DNA of 64,000 nucleotides from Exiguobacterium acetylicum (GTDB lineage Bacteria > Bacillota > Bacilli > Exiguobacteriales > Exiguobacteriaceae), in the NCBI RefSeq assembly GCF_019890935.1, contig NZ_CP082333.1:2816001-2880000 (forward strand), in the 5' to 3' direction. Below are positions 1 through 8,899 of this stretch, piece by piece. The notes beneath the pieces were generated by a model, which saw only the letters and a list, made by a program, of their open reading frames with translations, was not told the origin of the DNA and did not search any database. The translations under genes and the position numbers were made by a program. Every line of letters starts with the position of its first letter. Position 1 is the stretch's first letter.

Positions 1-1338
1 GTCAGCGTCAGCATCGGCATCTGCATCGGCATCCGCATCGGCATCAGCGTCAGCATCCGCGTCAGCATCCGCGTCAGCATCCGAATCGGCGTCGGCATCC
101 GCATCTGCGTCAGCATCGGCATCTGCGTCGGCGTCGGCATCCGCATCCGCATCCGCGTCGGCATCGGCATCAGCGTCGGCGTCAGCATCCGCATCTGCGT
201 CAGCGTCAGCATCCGCATCGGCATCCGCATCCGCATCCGCATCAGCATCCGCATCGGCGTCAGCATCAGCGTCGGCATCGGCGTCAGCATCCGCATCCGC
301 ATCAGCATCCGCATCCGCGTCAGCATCCGCATCGGCATCCGCATCCGCATCCGCGTCGGCATCAGCATCCGCGTCGGCGTCAGCGTCGGCATCCGCATCG
401 GCATCGGCATCCGCATCAGCGTCAGCATCCGCATCGGCGTCCGCATCCGCATCAGCATCCGCATCCGCGTCAGCATCCGCATCGGCGTCAGCATCCGCAT
501 CGGCATCGGCATCCGCATCGGCGTCGGCATCAGCATCGGCATCCGCATCCGCGTCTGCATCAGCATCTGCGTCAGCATCAGCATCCGCATCGGCGTCAGC
601 ATCCGCATCGGCGTCGGCATCCGCATCAGCGTCGGCATCCGCATCAGCGTCGGCATCCGCATCAGCGTCGGCGTCAGCATCCGCATCAGCATCCGCATCG
701 GCGTCAGCATCCGCATCCGCATCGGCGTCCGCATCCGCATCCGCATCCGCGTCGGCATCCGCATCAGCATCAGCATCCGCATCCGCGTCGGCATCGGCGT
801 CGGCATCAGCATCGGCATCCGCGTCAGCATCCGCATCCGCATCCGCATCGGCGTCGGCATCCGCATCCGCATCAGCGTCGGCATCCGCATCCGCATCGGC
901 ATCCGCATCCGCGTCAGCATCAGCATCGGCATCCGCATCGGCATCAGCATCGGCATCAGCATCCGCATCGGCATCAGCGTCCGCATCAGCGTCAGCATCC
1001 GCATCAGCGTCAGCATCAGCGTCGGCATCCGCATCGGCATCGGCATCCGCATCCGCATCTGCGTCGGCGTCAGCATCGGCATCGGCATCAGCATCCGCAT
1101 CTGCATCAGCATCCGCATCCGCATCGGCGTCCGCATCCGCATCGGCATCAGCATCGGCGTCCGCATCAGCGTCGGCATCTGCGTCGGCGTCAGCATCGGC
1201 ATCAGCATCGGCATCAGCATCCGCATCGGCATCAGCATCGGCGTCCGCATCAGCGTCCGCATCAGCGTCCGCGTCGGCATCTGCGTCGGCGTCGGCATCG
1301 GCATCGGCATCCGCGTCGGCATCCGCATCTCCATCTGC
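1..1338 (-). repeat. Hexanucleotide-register (Ala-Asp)n coding repeat, about 223 dipeptides
   Basis: On the minus strand every triplet is GAY (Asp) or GCN (Ala) in strict alternation. One Ser (TCG at 82-84) and one Gly (GGA at 1330-1332) are the clear exceptions. All four Ala codons and both Asp codons are used in irregular order, with GCG and GAT common and GCA rare, so the array is uniform in protein but not in DNA. It continues beyond base 1. Other frames would give Met/Pro/Thr/Leu-type repeats, but the adjoining unique coding sequence fixes the Ala-Asp frame. Confidence 0.95.
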
Positions 1339-2445
1339 CTCTTCATCAAAGACGATCGTATCTTGACCATCTAGATCAGCCAGCAGTTGTGCATCGATTG
1401 CAGACGTATTGACGACAGATCCTGTAACAACAACTTCGTCTTGAGCAACCCCAGCCGGTTTATCAACGATGATATTGGCACTAACAGAAGTTGGTCCAAG
1501 TACTTGTACACCTACGAGTTCATTCGATAAGTTCACCGTATCGTTCGTTACAGCAGTCAGAACATTATTTACACCTGGTAAAAGAGCTTTAACCGGGTTT
1601 AAAACAGGATTAATTAAATTTCCTGCTATTCCGGATAATTTTAAATTAGTGATGGCCTTGACCAAATCGGTCAAGGCGTCTTGAACGACTTGTTTCGTTA
1701 ACGTATCAAGATGTTGCCCTAAACCATCACTAAAATCAATCACGATTGAACCATCCGGATTAATCGTGACTGGAGCAGAGCCTTCATAATCTAGAAGTTC
1801 TGACAGTGCGGTATCTAAATTTTGTAGATTATCCAGGGCATCGGTTAATTCTGTGAGCCCTTCTACTCTCAATAAACTACCTACGACTGGAGTACGTTGT
1901 AATCGATCGATACCCGCTAATAGGTCAGTCACAGTATCTGCTACTGTTCCCGTCAGAGGATCGAGTTGACCTTTCAGCGTCGGTAAATCTTCAAGTGTAA
2001 TGGGTAATAGTTCAACACTGACTGACGCATTACCATTCGCCTGCATTTTTCCCGCTAAATCTGGAATGTTGAAGACGGCCACCCGGTCCGGGTTCAATAC
2101 CTCCGCATCGGCTAATCCGACTCCGGTTAAATTAAGGGCTAAATCATAGTTATCCGGTTGTTCCGTCAGATTTGCATTGACCGCGACATCCGTCAATAGT
2201 TGAACTTCAGCTAAACTGACTCGATTCGGTCCTTGGACAAGCGAGTTTCGAACCGAGTTCGCGAATTGACTTTGTTGCGTCTGAAACTTCTTTTCAGAAT
2301 TCTCAGCTGCTTCGGTTTTCGTATAGGTGAATGAGATCGGAGAGAGGGCGAGAGAGGACGCTGCCAGCAGTTTTACTAGTCTTCGTGTGTGGTTTCTATG
2401 GTGTCGATTCATCTTCTTTCGAAAATCAGGTGCTTTTTTCTTCAT
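1..2445 (-). CDS. Large secreted surface/adhesin-like protein with (Ala-Asp)n stalk, C-terminus outside window
   Basis: The reading frame starts at ATG (2445) behind a good AAAGGAG site and stays open for 815 codons to the window edge, so the C-terminus, probably a wall anchor, is not seen. Residues 1-50 form a signal peptide: a long Lys/Arg/His-rich n-region, a hydrophobic core around [14 protein letters not shown] and a likely cleavage after TEA. Residues of about 50-365 are a non-repetitive globular region rich in Leu, Asp, Val and Thr, with several stretches of the type DLLAGIDRL or [18 protein letters not shown] that look helical, then a beta-rich part. From residue 370 the chain is almost pure Ala-Asp. 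The plan (signal peptide, ligand domain, acidic dipeptide stalk) resembles staphylococcal Sdr/Clf proteins, in which a Ser-Asp stalk spans the wall; here Ala replaces Ser. The adhesin role is inferred. I do not recognise the globular domain. Confidence 0.8.
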   Translation of the reverse strand, partial: MKKKAPDFRKKMNRHHRNHTRRLVKLLAASSLALSPISFTYTKTEAAENSEKKFQTQQSQFANSVRNSLVQGPNRVSLAEVQLLTDVAVNANLTEQPDNYDLALNLTGVGLADAEVLNPDRVAVFNIPDLAGKMQANGNASVSVELLPITLEDLPTLKGQLDPLTGTVADTVTDLLAGIDRLQRTPVVGSLLRVEGLTELTDALDNLQNLDTALSELLDYEGSAPVTINPDGSIVIDFSDGLGQHLDTLTKQVVQDALTDLVKAITNLKLSGIAGNLINPVLNPVKALLPGVNNVLTAVTNDTVNLSNELVGVQVLGPTSVSANIIVDKPAGVAQDEVVVTGSVVNTSAIDAQLLADLDGQDTIVFDEEADGDADADADADADADADADADADADADADADADADADADADADADADADADADADADADADADADADADADADADADADADADADADADADADADADADADADADADADADADADADADADADADADADADADADADADADADADADADADADADADADADADADADADADADADADADADADADADADADADADADADADADADADADADADADADADADADADADADADADADADADADADADADADADADADADADADADADADADADADADADADADADADADADADADADADADADADADADADADADADADADADADADADADADADADADADADADADADADADADADADADADADADADADADADADADADADADADADADADADADADADADADADADADADADADADSDADADADADADADADADADADADADAD

Positions 2446-2722
2446 TTCAACACTCCTTTTCTACGGAAAAAATAATCGTACACCTATTATTATGCATGTA
2501 TTCCCCATAAAAATATACAATTTTTTACAAAAGTAATGGTTAAATAGTTATTATTAACCAGTATTTTAAATATTAATTTACCATTAAAATATAAATAATA
2601 TATATTATAAATAATCAACCAATAAAATATATTGTAATTTTATTTCATACTAGTTCTATCCATTTTGTGTAAAAATGACTTAATTCAATTTTATATGACC
2701 ATAATTTTTAAAAAAGTAAAAA
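2446..2722. other. AT-rich intergenic region upstream of the surface protein gene
   Basis: Apart from the ribosome binding site at its left end, this stretch holds only very AT-rich DNA with many TATA-like runs and a weak inverted repeat (GGTTAA/TTAACC near 2548-2569). It must carry the promoter of the surface protein gene, but several candidate -10 boxes overlap and none has a convincing -35 partner. No small gene is visible. Confidence 0.6.
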
Positions 2723-2748
2723 GACCTACGAGCGTCTGCTCGTAGGTC
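2723..2748 (-). terminator. Rho-independent terminator of the winged-helix regulator gene
   Basis: Perfect 11-bp stem GACCTACGAGC/GCTCGTAGGTC with a 4-base loop, followed on the minus strand by TTTTTACTTTTTT. It lies 16 bp beyond the stop of the minus-strand gene at 2764. Confidence 0.9.
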
Positions 2749-2763
2749 TAGAAACCTACTTTT

Positions 2764-3087
2764 TTAGAATCGAATGTGCTGTTTACTCCAGCGAATCGAT
2801 TCCTTAAACTGACGGACGAGGTCTTCAGCCGGTGCCGTCAAATAATAGGCCAGTCCGTGCACTTTCTCGGACATTTGCTGGATGACGAGTCCATCTTCGA
2901 TCAATTCTTGCAGCTGTTCGAGGATTTGACCGTGCGACTGATCGATCCGTTGCTCGAGTTCCCCGATTGTCAACGCACCATCACGCAAGAGATAAATGAT
3001 ACTCGACTTCAAACTGTTCTCGAAGTTGTGCTGGAATTTCTGTAATGCGAGTAAATCGGCTTGTTCTTCGGTATGACGTGAATCCAT
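2764..3087 (-). CDS. Winged helix-turn-helix transcriptional regulator (HxlR/ArsR-like)
   Basis: A 107-residue DNA-binding protein. After a short N-terminal helix it shows a winged-helix pattern: a helix around SLKSSIIYLLRDG, a turn and helix around LTIGELEQRI, a recognition helix around ILEQLQELIEDGLV, and a wing ending in LAYYLTAPAEDL. This layout is typical of HxlR/MarR-type regulators, which bind DNA as dimers. I chose the ATG at 3087 because AAGGGGGCAGG lies just upstream; a TTG at 3159 would extend the protein by 24 residues but has no good ribosome binding site. The gene follows the permease gene, with 68 bp between stop and chosen start, so the two are probably co-transcribed and end at the hairpin 2723-2748. 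Ligand and targets are unknown. Confidence 0.65.
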   Translation of the reverse strand: MDSRHTEEQADLLALQKFQHNFENSLKSSIIYLLRDGALTIGELEQRIDQSHGQILEQLQELIEDGLVIQQMSEKVHGLAYYLTAPAEDLVRQFKESIRWSKQHIRF

Positions 3088-3155
3088 CTGATTCCTGCCC
3101 CCTTTTTTCTTAGCTACCTCTTCAGTATGACGCACTTTTACGCGAATTTCAAAAC

Positions 3156-4313
3156 TCAATCGCGCTCTGTGATGATCGTATCGAACGTCTTCTCTTCCTC
3201 CGTGATGACCATCTTCTTTTGCGACCGAAGATGATAGAGACGACGAATGTTCAAGATGACGACCTTCATGACAGCATAGAACGGAACACCTAGCAAGACG
3301 CCGAAGAAACCAGCGATGTTACCAGCGACGAGTAAGACGATGATGATCGTTAGCGGATGAACGTCAAGCGTCTTCCCTTGCACGAGTGGTGACATGATGT
3401 GCGAATCAATCTGTTGCGCGACTGTCATGACGATGATTGCATAAATCGCAAGAATTGGATCCTGAATGAACCCGACGATCAATGCCGGAATAACACCGAG
3501 GACAGGTCCGAGGAACGGAATGATATTCGTCAGTGTCGCAAACAAGGCGAGCAACAACGCATAATCAATCCCGATGATCAGATATCCGATATAGGCGATG
3601 ATCCCGACCCCGATGCTGACGATGACTTGCCCGCGGATGTAGCTCATGATCGTCAAGTGAACGTCCCCAAGGATTTTCTTCGTTTCCTTATGATACTCGT
3701 ACGGCATCAGCTTGACGAGATTGCCTTTCAGCTTATCGCCGTCAAGCAACATGTAGATCAACATGATCGGAATGATGACGATCGTCACGACCGTCGTCGT
3801 CAGGACACTGACGAACCCACCGACACCCGTACCGATGTTCTTAAGGAACGTCGTTGCATATTCCGAGATGTTGCCCGAGAACTTATTAAACAAGTTATCT
3901 GGTCCTGACAAGAAGCGTGAAAAGGCTGCGCTGTTCTCGAGTTGATCCCGGACATCAATCAATTGGCGCTGGAATTGTGTGGCGAGTGTCGGAATCGAAT
4001 TTACGAACTGTGTGATCTGTTCTGACAGCATCGGACCAAAGATGAATCCGAGTGTCGTCAAAATCCCGATCAGTCCGACGAGGACGATTAAGACAGCCGG
4101 ACGCCGTTTCATCTTCTTCTCAAGTAACTCGACGATCGGTAGCAGGACATAATAGAGAATCCCGGCGATCGCAAGGGGTGGTACGACCATCTGAAGCAGA
4201 ATCGCGACCGGTCGGAACAGGAACGTGACATGATCGCCAATCCAAACGATGATCAGTAACGTCATGACCCACCAGGCGAATCGATACCATTTGTTTTCAA
4301 ACATTTTTTGCAT
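3156..4313 (-). CDS. AI-2E family (PerM/YtvI-type) membrane permease
   Basis: A 385-residue polytopic membrane protein with about eight hydrophobic segments: two near the N-terminus (WWVMTLLIIVWIG; VVPPLAIAGILYYVLLPIV), one at residues of about 73-95, and a cluster at 160-330. A long soluble segment between the third and fourth segments, and the C-terminal signature around NIIPFLGPVLGVIPA followed by QQIDSHIMSPLVQG, are diagnostic of the AI-2E transporter family. Members export small solutes; some act as Na+/H+ antiporters and one was reported to export autoinducer-2, so the substrate cannot be inferred from family membership. The C-terminal tail after residue 350 is charged and cytoplasmic. 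The start is the ATG with GGGAAGTGG upstream. Probably transcribed with the following regulator gene. Confidence 0.85.
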   Translation of the reverse strand: MQKMFENKWYRFAWWVMTLLIIVWIGDHVTFLFRPVAILLQMVVPPLAIAGILYYVLLPIVELLEKKMKRRPAVLIVLVGLIGILTTLGFIFGPMLSEQITQFVNSIPTLATQFQRQLIDVRDQLENSAAFSRFLSGPDNLFNKFSGNISEYATTFLKNIGTGVGGFVSVLTTTVVTIVIIPIMLIYMLLDGDKLKGNLVKLMPYEYHKETKKILGDVHLTIMSYIRGQVIVSIGVGIIAYIGYLIIGIDYALLLALFATLTNIIPFLGPVLGVIPALIVGFIQDPILAIYAIIVMTVAQQIDSHIMSPLVQGKTLDVHPLTIIIVLLVAGNIAGFFGVLLGVPFYAVMKVVILNIRRLYHLRSQKKMVITEEEKTFDTIITERD

Positions 4314-4456
4314 CTAACCACTTCCCTACTTAAAAAATGAAGTTCAATATCCTCTATAGTTTTCCTTAAAACGATACTTCTTAATCCTTATTCTTAGAAA
4401 ATATATAGTTCGTTATCGTTTAACACACATATGATATATTTGTTTTAGTCAATTTT

Positions 4457-4490
4457 GCAGATTCAGATTTGCCGAGACCTTCGAATCTGC
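4457..4490. repeat. Inverted repeat upstream of the sensor kinase gene
   Basis: Arms GCAGATTC and GAATCTGC separated by 18 bases, in the leader or promoter region about 75 bp before the kinase start. There is no T-run, so it is not a terminator. It could be an operator or an RNA hairpin; nothing in the sequence decides. Confidence 0.4.
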
Positions 4491-4562
4491 GTAAGATAAG
4501 TGTATTCGGCATTTAAGCAATCTTTTTCATACATGTAAAAATAGAATACGGAGGAAAACCCA

Positions 4563-7103
4563 GTGAAATGGATCAATCATACCATCGGTCGCCAATTGAT
4601 GTTCGCCTTCTATATGGTGTTCGTCGCTCTCAGCATCACGTCTGCGATCGTTTATTTCTATACGGAACAGAAGATCGATCAGGCGAATGCGACATTCGAT
4701 GACTTACGTGAGCGTCGAACGAATGCAAATGCCCTCGCGAATGAGTGGACGGTCGCGCAAAGTAACGTCAAATCCTATTTATTGACCGGCTCACGGGAAA
4801 CGCTTGATGCCGTCAAGACGAATCAACAGGAAATCAATCGCTTGACGACATGGTTCGAGAAGTACGCCGTATACGAGCAAGGAAAAGAGTACGCAACCGC
4901 GACACGTCAAATGTATGACGATTATTTCGGAACGTCGCTTCCGCTCCTCAACGAATACGTCGAAGGAAAAAAAGACGGAAAGATCAACGAAGATTTTGTA
5001 AATCCTGACACGCTCGCTGCTCTTTCCAATGGGAAAGACCTGTTCACCGAAAACGGTACGTTACGCGGATCGGTCAGTTTATCAGACGCTGATGTTGACA
5101 TGACACGGATCGATACGTTACTTGCCGATTATCTGACGCTGATTCAAGGGAAGGAAGTCGATGCGAAGAACGATCTTCTAGGTGAAATGCGTGTTGCCCA
5201 GTTTATCTGGCTCTCGAATCTCGTCGTCTTGATTCTCGTCCTCTTCTCGCTCGTACGTCCGTTCATCAGCCGCGTCACGAAGCAGGTCAACACACTGTCT
5301 CGCGACAGCGCCTTACTTGCGACGGGAGAAGACATTCAAGCAATCCCCTTGCCTAAACGAAAGGACGAGCTGCATACGCTGACGACATCGTTCAATCAGA
5401 TGGCGGCATCGATTGCCGATAACAAGGTCCATATGCTGGCGAAGAACGAAGAACTTCAAGCACAACAAGAAGAGCTCGTCGCTCAGCAAGAAGAACTCCA
5501 AGCGCAGCAGGAGGAACTCGAAGAAGCACTTGATATCACACTTCGGAGTGAACAACACCTGAAGTACCGCAATGAATTGACGGAGACGCTCGCTTCTCGT
5601 GAGACGTTGACGGCTTATCCGGAAATCATCGAAAAGCTCGTCTCCATCACGCATTCTGAAATCGGTGCCCTGTTGTTCCTTGATCAACAAGAAGTCCGCT
5701 CGACGATTGATTACGGGATGACGGAAGAGATGGTCGGTCGTCTTGTCTCTGACGATCAGTCACTCTTGCATCGCGCACGTCTCTTGAAGCGTCCCGTCCA
5801 TTCATCAAAACAGGTCGCACACGAGAGCCCGCTACCGTATCCGTACTATATGTATGAGGTCGCAGTTCCGGTCATGGATCCGTCAAAAGAGCACATGATT
5901 GCCTGCATCTATCTCGTTCGTTACCGTGATGCCTTCACGACGGAACAGATGAATGACATCCTGTCATTCTCGCATCAATTGTCACTCTCTCTCCTCCGGA
6001 TGGGAATCTATGAAGAAATGATCCGTGAGAAAAACAAGACGACGCAACTATTGAACTCGATTCGCGAAGCTGTCGTCTACATCGAACATGAGACAGATGA
6101 GTTACTCGTCAACGAACCGTTGATGACGTTGTTCCCGGAAGTTCCGACATCGTTCGAAGACGAAGAACGTTCTGCGTTCGAGCAAGCGATGCAGTCATTA
6201 GCTGACATCATTGATGAACCCGCAGCATTCGAACGGTACATCGAACAGATCGTTGAACTCGATTTACCGAAAGATAGCTTGATCGTCTCGATCCGCAAGC
6301 ACAGTACCTATATCCAGATTTACGCCGAGAAGATCGAAGTCGACGGCACATGGGTCGGTACGATGCTTGTCCTCCGTGATGTGACGAAAGAAACGGAAGC
6401 CGAGCGGATGAAGGAAGAGTTCGTCTCGACCGTCTCGCATGAATTGCGGACACCACTCTCTTCGATCTATGGCTTCACGGAGCTGATGCTCAACAAACGG
6501 TTCGAGGAAGAACGGCAACGGAAGTATCTGCAGACGATTCACTCCGAGACCGGTCGCCTGACGACGCTTGTCAATGACTTCCTCGACGTCCAGCGCATGG
6601 AGTCGAGTGAACATCGTTATGAGATGACGACGTTCGATGTCGTCGAACTCGCCCAAGACTTGATTGAGTTCTATGATGTCTCGCACGAGACGCACCAGAT
6701 TGATTTCGAAGCCCGTGGACCGATCATGATCGACGGTGATGCGGAAAAGATGAAGCAGTTGCTGAACAATCTACTCAGTAATGCCGTCAAGTACTCCCCA
6801 AGCGGTGGTACGGTCTTGATACGGATTACAAACGAACTTGGTTTCGCTCAAATCCGGATCCAAGATGAGGGTATCGGAATTCCGCAAGATGCTCTTCCGA
6901 AATTGTTCGATAAGTTCTATCGTGTCGATAACTCCGAGACGCGAAAAATCGGTGGAACTGGTCTTGGTCTCTCGATCTGTAAGGAGATCGTCAAACACCA
7001 CAACGGAACGATCGATGTCGAGTCCGTCGTCGGTGTCGGATCAACCTTTACGATTCGGTTCCCGATTGCTGTCATCTCGACGATTCTCACATATGAAGAT
7101 TAA
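4563..7103 (+). CDS. Membrane-bound hybrid-input sensor histidine kinase (HAMP-coiled coil-GAF-PAS-HisKA-HATPase)
   Basis: An 846-residue sensor kinase. TM1 lies near residues 11-32 and TM2 near 213-233, enclosing an extracellular domain of about 180 residues that is mostly helical (four-helix-bundle/CHASE3-like). A HAMP domain follows, then a glutamine/glutamate-rich coiled coil with repeated EELQAQQ-type heptads (about 292-325), a GAF-like domain (about 335-480), a PAS-like domain (about 490-600), a HisKA domain with phospho-acceptor His626 in VSHELRTPLSS, and an ATPase domain with N box NNLLSNAVKYSP, DEGIGIP and GGTGLGLSI. The start is a GTG with GGAGG 8 bases upstream. No response regulator gene adjoins it, so it is an orphan kinase or works through a distant partner. 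Signal unknown. It ends in a strong terminator. Confidence 0.9.
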   Translation: MKWINHTIGRQLMFAFYMVFVALSITSAIVYFYTEQKIDQANATFDDLRERRTNANALANEWTVAQSNVKSYLLTGSRETLDAVKTNQQEINRLTTWFEKYAVYEQGKEYATATRQMYDDYFGTSLPLLNEYVEGKKDGKINEDFVNPDTLAALSNGKDLFTENGTLRGSVSLSDADVDMTRIDTLLADYLTLIQGKEVDAKNDLLGEMRVAQFIWLSNLVVLILVLFSLVRPFISRVTKQVNTLSRDSALLATGEDIQAIPLPKRKDELHTLTTSFNQMAASIADNKVHMLAKNEELQAQQEELVAQQEELQAQQEELEEALDITLRSEQHLKYRNELTETLASRETLTAYPEIIEKLVSITHSEIGALLFLDQQEVRSTIDYGMTEEMVGRLVSDDQSLLHRARLLKRPVHSSKQVAHESPLPYPYYMYEVAVPVMDPSKEHMIACIYLVRYRDAFTTEQMNDILSFSHQLSLSLLRMGIYEEMIREKNKTTQLLNSIREAVVYIEHETDELLVNEPLMTLFPEVPTSFEDEERSAFEQAMQSLADIIDEPAAFERYIEQIVELDLPKDSLIVSIRKHSTYIQIYAEKIEVDGTWVGTMLVLRDVTKETEAERMKEEFVSTVSHELRTPLSSIYGFTELMLNKRFEEERQRKYLQTIHSETGRLTTLVNDFLDVQRMESSEHRYEMTTFDVVELAQDLIEFYDVSHETHQIDFEARGPIMIDGDAEKMKQLLNNLLSNAVKYSPSGGTVLIRITNELGFAQIRIQDEGIGIPQDALPKLFDKFYRVDNSETRKIGGTGLGLSICKEIVKHHNGTIDVESVVGVGSTFTIRFPIAVISTILTYED

Positions 7104-7109
7104 TCACTC

Positions 7110-7133
7110 GACCGTTCACATCATGTGGACGGT
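7110..7133 (+). terminator. Terminator of the sensor kinase gene
   Basis: Hairpin GACCGT-CACAT/ATGTG-ACGGTC with a small loop and one bulge, followed by TTTTTT. It starts 7 bp after the kinase stop. Confidence 0.9.
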
Positions 7134-7203
7134 CTTTTTTGTCGTTAGATTCGGTTAGGCTCGGGGTATAGTCAAAAGCGCATTATTTTAAGGAGGAATC
7201 GAC

Positions 7204-8052
7204 ATGCAACTTGGATGGATTGGGTTAGGACATATGGGGGTACCGATGGCAACACGTCTACTTGACGGCGGTCATGGCTTGACCGTCTACAACCGGACGT
7301 ATGAAAAAACAGCTCCGCTGACTGAACGAGGAGCAACAGCTGTCAAAGAAGCACAGGACGTCGTGCGTCAAAGCGATATCATCTTCGTCATGCTCGCGGA
7401 CGGACCAGCTGTCGCATCCGTCATCGAAGACATCACACCCGCTCTTAGCGGTAAAATGATCGTTAATTTAAGTACGATCTCACCGGAAGAAACGAAGGAC
7501 ATGGCACACCTCGTCGAAGACAGTGGCGGAACGTATCTCGAATCACCGGTCTCGGGATCCGTTCCGGTCGCTAAAAACGGTCAGCTCGTCTTACTTGCCG
7601 GTGGTGACGCAAAAGTCATCGCGACCTGTCAGCCCTATCTCGACCTACTCGGCAAGGAAACGATTCATTTCGGACCACATGGCTCAGGCAGTGCAGCGAA
7701 GCTCGCCATTAATTTATTGCTCGCTGTCGTCGGGCAAGGGGTCGCGGAGACATTGTTACTTGGAGAAGGTGCGGGGCTCGAGAAAGAGAAGCTGATTCAG
7801 ATGATTAGTGCTTCCGGGATGAACACCCCACTATTTACCGGAAAACGCGACATGTACCGGAAGAATGACTTCCCGTCGGCCTTCCCGCTCCGTCTGATGG
7901 CAAAGGATTTAGGTCTGATCACGGCTGAAGCAAAACGCCAACAGATCAAGCTGCCACTTGCACAAGCGACGGACGCTAGCTACGCTGAAGCAAAACCGAC
8001 TTATGGTGATGCGGACATGGCAGCAATTTATCTCGCGTTACAAGAAAAATAA
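7204..8052 (+). CDS. NAD(P)-dependent beta-hydroxyacid dehydrogenase (3-hydroxyisobutyrate dehydrogenase family)
   Basis: A 282-residue cytoplasmic oxidoreductase. The N-terminal Rossmann domain has the dinucleotide motif GLGHMGVPMA, and the family substrate motif appears as SPVSGSVPVAKNGQL. The catalytic lysine is Lys166 in GSGSAAKLAINLL. The all-alpha C-terminal half contains PLRLMAKDLGLI, which is usual for the family. Such enzymes oxidise 3-hydroxy acids such as 3-hydroxyisobutyrate, tartronate semialdehyde or gamma-hydroxybutyrate to the oxo acid; the specific substrate is not readable here. Length is close to the usual 285-300. The start follows AAGGAGG by 7 bases. It stands alone between two terminators, so it is probably monocistronic, and no valine-degradation genes are nearby. 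Confidence 0.85.
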   Translation: MQLGWIGLGHMGVPMATRLLDGGHGLTVYNRTYEKTAPLTERGATAVKEAQDVVRQSDIIFVMLADGPAVASVIEDITPALSGKMIVNLSTISPEETKDMAHLVEDSGGTYLESPVSGSVPVAKNGQLVLLAGGDAKVIATCQPYLDLLGKETIHFGPHGSGSAAKLAINLLLAVVGQGVAETLLLGEGAGLEKEKLIQMISASGMNTPLFTGKRDMYRKNDFPSAFPLRLMAKDLGLITAEAKRQQIKLPLAQATDASYAEAKPTYGDADMAAIYLALQEK

Positions 8053-8055
8053 TGA

Positions 8056-8094
8056 AAAGGGTGATGCCGCTCAATATGAGAAGCATCACCCTTT
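8056..8094 (-). terminator. Convergent terminator between the dehydrogenase and flhP genes
   Basis: Stem AAAGGGTGATGC/GCATCACCCTTT, 12 bp, with a 15-base loop. On the minus strand it is followed by TCATTATTTTTC, and on the plus strand by little T. It mainly serves flhP but lies between two convergent genes and may stop both. Confidence 0.8.
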
Positions 8095-8104
8095 GGCTAT
8101 GAGA

Positions 8105-8887
8105 TTATTTAAGAGACGTGACGATTCCCATCATCTGATCACTCGTCATCAAGGCTTTCGAGTTAAACTGATACGCCCGCTGCAGCTGCGTCAAGTTCGT
8201 CATCTCAAGCGCCATATCGACGTTTGATGTCTCAAGCCGACCGACCGTCAACGGATTGCCCGCTGCATTCTGGTATTGTCCAGTTGCTGTGAACAAACCA
8301 CCACCGACTTCCGTCAACTCACCGTAGTTCGGGATGTCTGCGACACCCACCCGAGCGAGGACACGTCGATCCCCGTTTATGATTCCCGTGATGTTGCCAT
8401 CCTTGTTCAGTTCAATCTCTGTCGCGTTTGCCGGCAAGACGATCGGATCATTCGCCTGGTTGATGACAGAACGTCCGGCATCATCCGTCAGCAGGACTTG
8501 TCCGTTTGCTTGCGGTGATAACTGGAAGTTTCCGTCGCGCGTGAACTTCGTTACGCCATCCGTATCGATGACACCGAAGAAATGATGTGGATTCCCAAGT
8601 GCTGCGTCGAGTTTCCGATCCGTCGTCCGGAACGTTCCGACGCCAAAGCGCGTCGCTTCGTTTGCGACGTAACCTCCGACACCGAGTCGAAGTCCTTCTG
8701 GTGTCGTCAACGGACCTGGCGTAAAACCTGTCGCTTGGTTGTTAATGTTACGGACGAGCAATTCATTGAACTGGGCATCCCGGCGTTTGTAGCCGTTCGT
8801 ATCGACGTTAGCCAGGTTTTGACCAGTCGTGTCGAGCTGTTTTTGCAACTGTCCCATCGTACTTGCGGATGTATAGATTGATTGCAT
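8105..8887 (-). CDS. flhP: Flagellar hook-basal body protein FlhP (FlgG family)
   Basis: A 260-residue rod/hook-type axial protein. The N-terminus (MQSIYTSASTMGQLQKQLDTT then GQNLANVDTNGYKR) carries the flagellar rod signature ANxxTxGYK, and the C-terminus (SNVDMALEMTNLTQLQRAYQ) is the usual coiled-coil partner; the middle is the beta-rich D1 domain. Rod proteins lack a cleaved signal and are exported by the flagellar type III apparatus to form the distal rod. The pair flhO-flhP next to mbl is known from B. subtilis, which is why I use this name rather than flgG. It follows flhO after 12 bp, with GGAGGAT just before the ATG, so the two form an operon. Confidence 0.88.
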   Translation of the reverse strand: MQSIYTSASTMGQLQKQLDTTGQNLANVDTNGYKRRDAQFNELLVRNINNQATGFTPGPLTTPEGLRLGVGGYVANEATRFGVGTFRTTDRKLDAALGNPHHFFGVIDTDGVTKFTRDGNFQLSPQANGQVLLTDDAGRSVINQANDPIVLPANATEIELNKDGNITGIINGDRRVLARVGVADIPNYGELTEVGGGLFTATGQYQNAAGNPLTVGRLETSNVDMALEMTNLTQLQRAYQFNSKALMTSDQMMGIVTSLK

Positions 8888-8899
8888 CGTATCCTCCTA

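Noticed and set aside
1-1338. Short-period repeat that could be read as a CRISPR array, satellite or assembly artefact
   Set aside because: There are no fixed repeats with unique spacers. The hexamer register stays in frame with a clear signal-peptide protein, and codons are mixed, which speaks for real coding sequence.
3399-3908. 169-codon plus-strand ORF opposite the AI-2E family permease gene
   Set aside because: Asp/Arg-rich shadow of a membrane protein gene with no ribosome binding site.
4457-4490. Inverted repeat before the sensor kinase gene as a riboswitch
   Set aside because: A single hairpin with no conserved aptamer sequence. Left as an unexplained inverted repeat.
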